DNA of 34,172 nucleotides from positions 1 to 34,172 of the forward strand of contig CAITPF010000050.1 in the NCBI GenBank assembly GCA_903894155.1, read 5' to 3'. Shown here one piece after another: positions 7,703-14,703 of this stretch; position 1 is the first letter of the stretch; the number at the start of each line of letters is the position of its first letter. Made by a program: the position numbers and the translations under genes. The stretch is from an uncultured beta proteobacterium (GTDB lineage: Bacteria; Pseudomonadota; Gammaproteobacteria; Burkholderiales; Burkholderiaceae_B). The notes below the pieces were generated by a model. That model had not been told where the DNA came from. It saw nothing but the letters and a program-made list of their open reading frames with translations, and made no database searches.

Positions 7703-9757
7703 GTGTATCCGGTCAAACAACTTCGCGTGCTTTCCGACACGCGCGTCCTTGAGATCGGCACCCGCATCGGGGTCTCGATCTGCTCGGGTCTGCTGCGCGA
7801 CGCAGGGGCCAGCGTGACCTCGGCAGAGCCCACGAGCGTTGCCGACTTACGCGCGGCGGCGGCGCATGCCGACGTCGTGATCACGTCTTCCGACACGGAC
7901 CCGGCCTGGATCGGGCATGCCCTGCATGAGGCTGCCCAGGCCAATCCGCGCATCATCATGGTCGACATCACTGGCGCGGGCGCGTTCGGCCCGCTCGCCG
8001 GCCTGGCGCTTACGGATCTTCAGGTCCAGGCGATGTGCGGACTGATGGACTCAACCGGCGTGACAGGCGCCCCCCCGACCGCCATCGGCTTTCCCGTCGT
8101 CGAGGTTTCCGCGGGCATTTACGGCGCGATTGGCGCAGCCGTCGCCCTGATCTCGCGGGATCGCGATGGCATCGGCCAGGAAGTCGACGTCGCGCTCTAC
8201 GATTGCGCGGTCAATGCGCTGACGACCTTCCTGCCCAAGGCGCTTGCCGGCGGATCGGCGTCGCGCATCGGTAATCGACATCCGCTGGGCGCACCCTGGA
8301 ACACCTACCCGACCAGCGATGGCTGGGCGCTCATCTGCGCCGTATCCGATGACCAGTGGACGCGACTTTCAGGGATGATCGACCCGGCGCTCGCCAGTGA
8401 TTCCCGTTTTCGCGCCGTGGCTGATCGCGTCACGCATGTTGACGCGCTTGATGCAATCGTGTCGCGATGGACATCGTCGTTCTCGACGCTGGATTTGCTG
8501 GATCGCTGCGAGAAATTCAATATCCCCTGCGGTCCGATCATTCGCGTGGAAGATCTTGCCAGCGATCCGAACGTCTTGCATCGCGGCATGATCGTCAGTC
8601 AGAGCGCTGGTGGCGCCGGCCCGGCCGCGCGCATTCCCGGCATACCCTTCAAGATGCACACCGGTCAGGCCATCAAGGGCAAGCGCGCCGCGCGCGATCC
8701 GGGCGCCGGCGATCCCGCCGGACGCCCCGGTCACAAGCCCCCCCTGCGCGGCCTTCGCGTGGTCGAGGTGGGTCAATACACGACCGCACCGCTCGTCGCG
8801 AAGCATCTCGCCGCACTCGGCGCAGAAGTGATCAAGGTCGAACCGGCGGAGGGAGACGCCACGCGCTTCTGGAAGCCGGGGCAAGGCGACATGGGCTACT
8901 TCTTTGCGATGACCAACACCGACAAGTCGGTCGTCACCGTCGATCTCAAGAGCGCCGCCGGTCGCGACAATTTCTGCACGCTCCTGCGCGGCGCCGACGT
9001 GCTCGTCGAAAACATGCGCCCGGGCGCGCTTGAGCGCCTTCTGGGTGCGGGTTGCGCACCCGTCGAATTGAACCCCGCATTGGTGCATTGCGCGATCTCG
9101 GGATTTGGAGTGGATTCGGCCTACCCCGGCCGACCAGCCTTCGACACGATCGCCCAGGCAATGTGCGGCATGATGGACTTGACGCGCGCGGGCGGCGTTC
9201 CGACCAAGGCCGGTATCTCGGCGGCGGACATCCTGGGCGGTCAGGTCGCGCTCCTTGCGATTCTCTGCAGCCTGCGCGATGGCGCCGGGCCGACCCACGC
9301 GGGTGCGAGCGTGGATCTGGCAATGCAGGATGTCGGCGTGTGGGCGACCTACCCCGCCTGGTCAGGCCGGGTATCCCGCGAGGATCACCTGATCGTGTCC
9401 TGCGCCGACGCCGACTACATGGCCGAGGCACCTGCAACCACGCTCGGCGCGTGGGCCCGGCAAGCCGGCATCGCCGTGCAGGACGGGTGCGCGCGATTCC
9501 CTCGCCCTGCCAGCGAGCTCATGGACGCACTGGACGCGGCTGGTGTCACCCTGACCAGGGTTCGGCCGATCGCCGATGTACTGACTCAGCCCCACTTCCT
9601 GGCCCGCTGCCTGAATTCGGGGCGCGATGCCGCGGGGACATTCTGGCCCCTGGTCAACGCACCTTATCGCATGCGACTGACGCCTGCGATCAGCCAGGTC
9701 GTGCCGGGCCCGCTGGGATCGGACAACGCCCGCGTGTTCGGCATTGTGAACGATTGA
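7703..9757 (+). CDS. Tandem two-domain CaiB/BaiF CoA-transferase, copy 2
   Basis: A 684-residue second tandem CoA-transferase starting at a GTG with a strong GGAGG ribosome binding site (7688-7692). Unit 1 (about 1-340) is shortened in the CoA-binding region (AGASVTSAEPTSVADL replaces the GAEVIKVE loop and what follows) and carries Glu134 (PVVEVSAG) where the catalytic Asp should be. Unit 2 (about 347-684) keeps LRGLRVVEVGQYTTAPL, GAEVIKVEPAEGD and Asp509 (SAADILGG). This is the same degenerate-plus-intact layout as copy 1, so the two descend from one fused ancestor. It opens the second plus-strand run and is followed 151 bases later by the old-yellow-enzyme gene. One functional active site per chain is inferred; acyl substrate unknown. 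Confidence 0.9.
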   Translation: MYPVKQLRVLSDTRVLEIGTRIGVSICSGLLRDAGASVTSAEPTSVADLRAAAAHADVVITSSDTDPAWIGHALHEAAQANPRIIMVDITGAGAFGPLAGLALTDLQVQAMCGLMDSTGVTGAPPTAIGFPVVEVSAGIYGAIGAAVALISRDRDGIGQEVDVALYDCAVNALTTFLPKALAGGSASRIGNRHPLGAPWNTYPTSDGWALICAVSDDQWTRLSGMIDPALASDSRFRAVADRVTHVDALDAIVSRWTSSFSTLDLLDRCEKFNIPCGPIIRVEDLASDPNVLHRGMIVSQSAGGAGPAARIPGIPFKMHTGQAIKGKRAARDPGAGDPAGRPGHKPPLRGLRVVEVGQYTTAPLVAKHLAALGAEVIKVEPAEGDATRFWKPGQGDMGYFFAMTNTDKSVVTVDLKSAAGRDNFCTLLRGADVLVENMRPGALERLLGAGCAPVELNPALVHCAISGFGVDSAYPGRPAFDTIAQAMCGMMDLTRAGGVPTKAGISAADILGGQVALLAILCSLRDGAGPTHAGASVDLAMQDVGVWATYPAWSGRVSREDHLIVSCADADYMAEAPATTLGAWARQAGIAVQDGCARFPRPASELMDALDAAGVTLTRVRPIADVLTQPHFLARCLNSGRDAAGTFWPLVNAPYRMRLTPAISQVVPGPLGSDNARVFGIVND

Positions 9758-9908
9758 ATGGCCTAGCCGTCGCAACACGACACAATGGTTTCAACGACGA
9801 ATCGTTCGTGATACTCTGGTTTTCGCCGGGGGCAGACCGTGTCGCTCTCGTTCGCAATGCCGGACGTTTTCGGCGCACATAACGATAATCCTGCAAGGTG
9901 GGGAGACG
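9758..9908 (+). promoter_or_regulatory. Intergenic region before the OYE gene
   Basis: A 151-base gap within the second gene run. It contains GTGGGGAGAC at 9899-9908 as ribosome binding region for the next gene and an imperfect dyad around 9788-9805 (AACGACGAATCGTTCGTG). Length and AT content allow an internal promoter for the OYE, BadI-like and dehydrogenase genes, but I cannot name boxes with confidence. Confidence 0.3.
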
Positions 9909-11018
9909 ATGGCTACAAAACTATTTTCGCCGTTCAAACTGCGTGATCTCGACATTCCGAATCGCATCATGGTTTCCCCGATGGGACAGTATTCCGCCGT
10001 CGACGGATGCGCCGGCAATTGGCACATGATGCACCTGGGCACCATGGCCATCTCGGGCGCCGGCATGCTGGTGATCGAAGCCACCGCGATCAATCCCGTC
10101 GCACGCCTGAGCCACGGGGATTTCGGTTTATGGAACGATGCGCAGGTCGCCGCGCTCGCACCAATCCTCGACTTCTGTCGCAAGGTGGGCGGCGCGCGCA
10201 TCGGGATGCAGTTGTGGCATGCCGGTCGCAAGAGTTCCGTCACGGTGGCCTGGGAGCACCAGCGGGCCATCCCTCTGGACCAGGGCGGGTGGACGCCGCT
10301 TGGCGCCGATGATCGACCCTATCCGCGGCGCAATACTCCGAAGGCGATGGACGCGGACGACATGCGCTGCATTATCCAGGACTATGTCGACGCCACACTG
10401 CGCGCCGACCGGCTCGGGATCGAATTTCTTGAGCTGCATAGCGCCCACGGCTATCTGCTGCACAACTTCCTGTCACCGCTGACGAACAATCGAACGGACG
10501 CCTATGGCGGGAGCCTGGAAAACCGGATGCGGTTTCCGCTTGAAGTCTTCAAGGCAATCCGGCGCGCCTGGCCGGAGCACAAGCCGATGGGTACACGGAT
10601 TTCTTCAATCGACTGGGCACCAGGCGGCTGGACGATCGAGGACAGCGTCGAGTTCACGAAGGCACTGCAAGCGCTGGGCTGCGATTACGTCACCGCCTCG
10701 AGCGGCGGCGCCGTGCCCGAGCAGGCCATCACCGTCGAGCCGGGCTATCAGGTTCCATTTGCCGAGCGCATCCGCCGTGAAACTGGCATCTGCACGGCGG
10801 CCGTGGGGCTCATCACCGAGCCGCGCCAGGCCGAGGAGATCCTCCAGAAGGGTCAGGCCGACATCATCGCGCTGGGCCGCAGAATGCTGTGGGACCCACG
10901 CTGGCCATGGCACGCCGCATCCGAGCTTGGCGAGGAATTCTTTTATCCGAAGCAATACGAGCGCTCGCATCCGACGATGCAGGGCGGCGATTTCCTCGCC
11001 CCTGCGCGCAGCAAGTAA
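9909..11018 (+). CDS. Old-yellow-enzyme family NADH:flavin oxidoreductase
   Basis: A 369-residue FMN-dependent TIM-barrel protein close to the YqjM subgroup. It shows the N-terminal FSPFKLRDLDIPNRI, the QLWHAGRKSS motif, His177 and His180 in LHSAHGYLLHNFLSP (substrate-anion binding), AYGGSLENRMRF, and the C-terminal barrel closure ADIIALGRRMLWDPRW. Residue 26, a redox-tuning Cys in YqjM (SPMCMYS), is Gly here (SPMGQYS). Such enzymes reduce activated C=C bonds; OYE-like proteins also work on dienoyl-CoA or ring-reduced aromatic acyl-CoA (for example 2-naphthoyl-CoA reductase and BaiCD/BaiH). With a BadI-like gene next door, reduction of an unsaturated alicyclic acyl-CoA is the best guess. The short length excludes the additional Fe-S/FAD half of 2,4-dienoyl-CoA reductases. 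Confidence 0.92.
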   Translation: MATKLFSPFKLRDLDIPNRIMVSPMGQYSAVDGCAGNWHMMHLGTMAISGAGMLVIEATAINPVARLSHGDFGLWNDAQVAALAPILDFCRKVGGARIGMQLWHAGRKSSVTVAWEHQRAIPLDQGGWTPLGADDRPYPRRNTPKAMDADDMRCIIQDYVDATLRADRLGIEFLELHSAHGYLLHNFLSPLTNNRTDAYGGSLENRMRFPLEVFKAIRRAWPEHKPMGTRISSIDWAPGGWTIEDSVEFTKALQALGCDYVTASSGGAVPEQAITVEPGYQVPFAERIRRETGICTAAVGLITEPRQAEEILQKGQADIIALGRRMLWDPRWPWHAASELGEEFFYPKQYERSHPTMQGGDFLAPARSK

Positions 11019-11028
11019 ATCCGCAGCG

Positions 11029-11051
11029 GGCCCGCAGGGAGACTGCGGGCC
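11029..11051 (+). other. Perfect 9-bp stem-loop between OYE and BadI-like genes
   Basis: GGCCCGCAG at 11029-11037 pairs perfectly with CTGCGGGCC at 11043-11051 around a five-base loop. No T-run follows, so it is more likely an RNA-stabilising or partial-attenuation hairpin within the operon than an intrinsic terminator. Confidence 0.55.
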
Positions 11052-11087
11052 GCGCACCCAACCACTGATTCACGAGGAACGCCATCC

Positions 11088-11876
11088 ATGAGCGAAGCAG
11101 AATACAAGGACATACTCTACGAAGAGCGCGACGGCGTCGCGACCATCACCTTCAACCGTCCGGAAGTGCTCAATGCCTTTCGCATGGGCACGTACGAGGA
11201 AGTCACCGACGCCATCCATCGCGCGGGCTGGAACAAGTCAGTGGGCGTGATCGTGTTGACTGGCCTGGGACGCGCCTTTGGCGTGGGCGGCGACAGCAGC
11301 GACAAGAAATCGGATCGCGCAGGACGCGGCACGCTCGGGGTGCCTGTCGAAGCATTGCATGCGGCCATCCGTGATGTGCCCAAGCCCGTGATTGCCAAGG
11401 TGCGCGGCTATGCGATCGGTGGCGGCAACGTACTCGTGACACTCTGCGACCTGACAATCGCGTCCGACAACGCCATGTTCGGACAAGTGGGCCCGAAAGT
11501 CGGATCGGTCGATCCCGGATACGGCACCGCCTATCTCGCACGCATCGTCGGCGAAAAGAAGGCCCGCGAAATCTGGTATCTCTGCCGCAAGTACACGGCA
11601 GCCGAAGCGCTGGCGATGGGTCTGATCAATAAATTCGTCCCGGATGCCGAGCTCGACGCCGAAGTCGACAAGTGGTGCGCGGAGATCACGCAGATGAGCC
11701 CGACCGCGATCGCGATTGCGAAGCGCTCGTTCAACGCGGATAGCGAAAATATCCGCGGCATCGCCAACCTCGGGTTCCAGGCGGTATCGCTCTTCTACGC
11801 AACGGATGAGGCCAAGGAAGGCGGCAACGCGTTCCGGGAGAAGCGCAAGCCGCGTTTTCGCGATTTCCAAAAGTAG
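11088..11876 (+). CDS. BadI-like 2-ketocyclohexanecarboxyl-CoA hydrolase (crotonase family)
   Basis: A 262-residue crotonase-fold protein of the MenB/BadI branch. Key stretches are RGYAIGGGNVLVTLCDLTIA (106-125), FGQVGPKVGSVDPGYGTAYL (131-150, with Asp142 at the MenB/BadI catalytic-loop position), GEKKAREIWYLCRKYTAAEA and the C-terminal EKRKPRFRDF. The VDPGYGT form matches, from memory, BadI of Rhodopseudomonas palustris rather than MenB, which has FDGG(F/Y)GS. BadI hydrolyses 2-ketocyclohexane-1-carboxyl-CoA to pimeloyl-CoA by a reverse-Dieckmann ring opening. No other menaquinone gene is nearby, which also argues against MenB. It lies in a run with OYE and acyl-CoA dehydrogenase genes. The ring-opening role is strong; the exact ring compound is unknown. 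Confidence 0.87.
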   Translation: MSEAEYKDILYEERDGVATITFNRPEVLNAFRMGTYEEVTDAIHRAGWNKSVGVIVLTGLGRAFGVGGDSSDKKSDRAGRGTLGVPVEALHAAIRDVPKPVIAKVRGYAIGGGNVLVTLCDLTIASDNAMFGQVGPKVGSVDPGYGTAYLARIVGEKKAREIWYLCRKYTAAEALAMGLINKFVPDAELDAEVDKWCAEITQMSPTAIAIAKRSFNADSENIRGIANLGFQAVSLFYATDEAKEGGNAFREKRKPRFRDFQK

Positions 11877-11930
11877 CCGCGCCTGAGGCGACCTGCAGCC
11901 CCGACCCCATGATGAGACGGAGAACAACCC

Positions 11931-13091
11931 GTGCAATTCCAGCTAAACAGTGAGCAGCGCGAGATCCAGGAGGCCGTGCGCCGCATGGTCGACCGGGAGA
12001 TCAACCCTATCCTTGCCCGGAACGACCCGGATCGCCCGCTGCCCAAGGAGGATGTCAAGTCCATCCTGCAGATTTGCGCCACGCAGGGCCTGACCAGTGC
12101 GCGCGTGCCCGAATCGGCCGGCGGCGCCGGCATGCCCGCGCTCACCTACGGGATCATGGTCGAGCAACTTCCGCCCGTCGCGCTCTTCATGGTGATCGGG
12201 CAGGAGGTCACGGCGACACGCATCTATCACGAGAGCACGCCGGAGCAGAAAGAGCGCTTCCTGCCGGATATCATCGCCGGGCGCCGCATCACCTGCACCG
12301 GCACCACCGAACCCGATGTCGGATCGGATCCACGCGGTGTGAAGACCCGTGCCGACGACGACGGCCCCGACCACTTCCGGGTGACCGGCCGCAAGCTGTG
12401 GATCACCAACGCAAGCATCTGCGACCTGATCAACGTGACGTGTTCCGTGGGCAAGGACGACAGGGGCCTTGCCAACATGATCCGCCTCATGATCGATCGC
12501 GACGAATCCCCTTTCGAGGCCCATGAAATCCCGACACTGGGCCTGCGTCAGGGGCACCTGGGCGAAGTGGCGTTCGACAATTGCCGTGTCCCGAAGGCGA
12601 ACATGCTGGGCGAGGCGGGCGACGCCGCGCGCGTGCTGACGCTGACGTGGCTCGCGAACCGGCCGATCATTGCGCTCTCCGCGGTTCACATGGCACAGCG
12701 CGCGTTTGACCTGGCCCTGCGCTATGCGGGCGACCGCAAGCAGTTCGGCAAGGTGATCGGCGGCCACCAGCTGGTGCAGAAATTGCTGGCCGACACGGCG
12801 ATGGCCATCACCACCAGTCGCCTGCTCTGCTATCACGCACTGGAAATGATTGACGCCGGCGAGCGTGCCAACCAGATATCGGCGATGGCGAAACGCTATT
12901 CGCTGGAAGCCTGCCAGCGGGCGATCTCGATGGCGATGGAGGTACACGGCGCCATGGGCATCAGCCGCGAGCTCGGGCTGGAACAGTTGTTCCGTGACTG
13001 CCGGATGCTGCCCATCCCCGACGGCACCAACCAGATCCTGGCGCTGATCGAGGGACGCGAACTCACGGGGATCCAGGCGTATCGCGCCTAG
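11931..13091 (+). CDS. Acyl-CoA dehydrogenase, second of two paralogues
   Basis: A 386-residue acyl-CoA dehydrogenase starting at GTG 11931. It shares the layout of the 3192-4349 paralogue: CTGTTEPDVGSDPRG near 122-136, KLWITNASICDLINV, RKQFGKVIGGHQLVQ and VHGAMGISRELGLEQLFRD. The base position of the YEGT motif is again Asp (Asp364, IPDGTNQIL), and the alternative Glu position is Asn (LANRPII). An acidic residue near position 92 (GQEVTATRIY here, HECTAARIY in the paralogue) is kept in both. Two dehydrogenases would allow two successive desaturations, as in cyclohexanecarboxyl-CoA metabolism. It is the last gene of the second plus-strand run and ends at a hairpin shared with the convergent hydratase gene. 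Chemistry firm, substrate inferred. Confidence 0.93.
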   Translation: MQFQLNSEQREIQEAVRRMVDREINPILARNDPDRPLPKEDVKSILQICATQGLTSARVPESAGGAGMPALTYGIMVEQLPPVALFMVIGQEVTATRIYHESTPEQKERFLPDIIAGRRITCTGTTEPDVGSDPRGVKTRADDDGPDHFRVTGRKLWITNASICDLINVTCSVGKDDRGLANMIRLMIDRDESPFEAHEIPTLGLRQGHLGEVAFDNCRVPKANMLGEAGDAARVLTLTWLANRPIIALSAVHMAQRAFDLALRYAGDRKQFGKVIGGHQLVQKLLADTAMAITTSRLLCYHALEMIDAGERANQISAMAKRYSLEACQRAISMAMEVHGAMGISRELGLEQLFRDCRMLPIPDGTNQILALIEGRELTGIQAYRA

Positions 13092-13111
13092 CGAAGTGCA
13101 ACGCGGTTGAA

Positions 13112-13145
13112 CGGGTCCGCGCCCTGATGGGCGCGGTTTGACCCG
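13112..13145. terminator. Hairpin between convergent genes, probable bidirectional terminator
   Basis: CCGCGCCC (13117-13124) pairs with GGGCGCGG (13129-13136) around a TGAT loop. An outer CGGGT (13112-13116) can pair with ACCCG (13141-13145) across a TTTG bulge. It sits centrally between two convergent stop codons, where a terminator is expected. The T-run is weak (TTT only), so termination may be partial. Confidence 0.6.
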
Positions 13146-13151
13146 CCCGGG

Positions 13152-13934
13152 TCAGCGCCCCTTGAAGGTGGGCGAGCGCTTTTCCAGGAAGGCGCCAATC
13201 CCTTCGTTCTTGTCTTCGGTGCAGTAGATGGCCGTAACGAGGAACCGTTCGAATTCCACGCCCGACGCCTGGTCCATCTGCATGCCGGTGCGCACCGCGC
13301 GCTTGGCGTAGGCCAGGCTCAGGGGCGCGCGCTGCTCATAAACCTTGACCATGTCCAGCGCGGTCGCCAGGGCCTTGCCCGCCGGGACAAGCCGCTCGAC
13401 GAGGTTGATGCGATAGGCTTCGTGCGCGTCGATCGTATTGCCCGAGAACAGGATATCGAGCGCCTTGCCCATGCCCACCAGCCTGGGCAGACGCTGCGTG
13501 CCTCCGGCGCCGGGCACGGTGCCAATTTTGGAGGATGTCAGCGCGAAGCTCGCGCCGTCGCCTGCGACCCGGATATCGCAGGCCATGACGAACTCGAAGC
13601 CGCCTGTCATGCAAAAACCTTCGATCGCCGCGATGACCGGCTTTTCAAGCTTCTCGATCGTGTCGTGCAGGCGCTCCCAGTGCTTGAGGTAGGCGACGCC
13701 CTCCTTCGGCGATTTCACTTCCATGGCCTCGTTAAGATCGGCGCCCGAGGAAAAATATTGTTCGCCCCCGGTCACGATGACCGCCCGTACCGCGGGGTCA
13801 GCCTCTGCCTCCTGGGCAGCCGCGATCAGTTCGCCCATCAGCTCCTTGCTGAAGGCATTCTTGCGGTTGGGGCGGTTCAGGGTGATGACCAGCGCGGCAC
13901 CCTGGCGAGACAGCGTAATGGTGTTGGTTGTCAT
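13152..13934 (-). CDS. Enoyl-CoA hydratase/isomerase family protein
   Basis: A 260-residue crotonase-family protein. The ATG at 13934 is chosen because GGAG precedes it by about eight bases; an upstream in-frame extension looks non-coding. It has the N-terminal ITLNRPNRKNAFSKELM, the oxyanion-hole region FSSGADLNEA (61-70), GGFEFVMACD with Glu114 at the first catalytic Glu position, and PGAGGTQRLPRLVGMGKAL. The second catalytic Glu of true hydratases (FGQPEILLG) is Ser134 here (FALTSSKIG), so ordinary water addition is doubtful and an isomerase or variant hydratase role is possible. It is the distal gene of the minus-strand liv-type run, 22 bases after the LivG-like ATPase gene. It may supply the BadK-like step of the alicyclic pathway. 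Confidence 0.88.
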   Translation of the reverse strand: MTTNTITLSRQGAALVITLNRPNRKNAFSKELMGELIAAAQEAEADPAVRAVIVTGGEQYFSSGADLNEAMEVKSPKEGVAYLKHWERLHDTIEKLEKPVIAAIEGFCMTGGFEFVMACDIRVAGDGASFALTSSKIGTVPGAGGTQRLPRLVGMGKALDILFSGNTIDAHEAYRINLVERLVPAGKALATALDMVKVYEQRAPLSLAYAKRAVRTGMQMDQASGVEFERFLVTAIYCTEDKNEGIGAFLEKRSPTFKGR

Positions 13935-13956
13935 GATGGTGCTCCGTTGAGGGTCT

Positions 13957-14703
13957 TCAGGCGTCGCCGGACTCGATCGGCACGCCAAGGTAGGCTTCGA
14001 TAACTTCCGGGCGCTCGATGACCGCGTCGGGCAAGCCCTGCGCCAGTTCCATGCCGAAGTTCATTGCAAAAACATAGTCGGACAACTCCACGATGACGTG
14101 GACCAGATGCTCGATCATCACGATCGTCATGCCCGACTGGTGAATCCGGCGCAACACCACCATGAGGTCTTCGACTTCCTCGTGGGTGAGCCCGCCCATG
14201 ACCTCGTCGAGCAGCAACAGCCGGGGGCGCGTGGCCAGTGCGCGCGCGAGCTCGAGCTTCTTCTTGGCCCCCAGCGTCAGCGACCCCGCAGGCATCAAGG
14301 CCTGCCCGTGCAGACCGACGAGCTCGAGCGGCTCGATGCTGTCTTCGCGCGCCTGCGCAATCGTGCGGTGGCGCCCGTACTCGGAAAACAGCGCCCCCGC
14401 CATGACGTTCTCGAGGACCGACATTTCGGCAAAGGGCTGTGTGATCTGGAACGTGCGGCCAATGCCCAGCCGTGCAATGCGGTAGGGTGGCAGCCCCTGG
14501 ATCGGCTTGCCTTCAAACGTGATCGAACCGGAGGTCGGTGTGAGGTACCCCGTGACGAGGTTGAGCAACGTGGTCTTGCCCGCCCCGTTTGCACCGATGA
14601 TGCCGAGGAACTGGCCGGCCTGCACCGAGAGCGTCAGATCATTGATCGCCTTGATCCCGCCAAAGAACTTGCAGAGCCGGGAAACTTCAAGCATTGTCGA
14701 CAT
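13957..14703 (-). CDS. livG: Branched-chain amino acid-type ABC transporter ATPase (LivG-like)
   Basis: A 248-residue ATPase. Walker A is GANGAGKT (37-44), the signature region is LTLGAKKKLELARAL, and Walker B is LLLLDEVMGGL, followed by the LivG-type C-terminal tail (LAQGLPDAVIERPEVIEAYLG). The ATG at 14703 is taken because it overlaps the end of the upstream ATPase gene by 17 bases and a G-rich stretch precedes it; a much longer open frame upstream is only antisense-like extension inside that gene. With its partner ATPase it would drive uptake by the high-affinity HAAT permease encoded just upstream. In catabolic islands such systems commonly carry aromatic or alicyclic acids rather than leucine, so the symbol names the family position only. 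Confidence 0.9.
   Translation of the reverse strand: MSTMLEVSRLCKFFGGIKAINDLTLSVQAGQFLGIIGANGAGKTTLLNLVTGYLTPTSGSITFEGKPIQGLPPYRIARLGIGRTFQITQPFAEMSVLENVMAGALFSEYGRHRTIAQAREDSIEPLELVGLHGQALMPAGSLTLGAKKKLELARALATRPRLLLLDEVMGGLTHEEVEDLMVVLRRIHQSGMTIVMIEHLVHVIVELSDYVFAMNFGMELAQGLPDAVIERPEVIEAYLGVPIESGDA

Noticed and set aside
11088-11876. MenB (1,4-dihydroxynaphthoyl-CoA synthase)
   Set aside because: The fold is shared, but the loop reads VDPGYGT as in BadI, the neighbours are acyl-CoA catabolic genes, and no other menaquinone gene is present.
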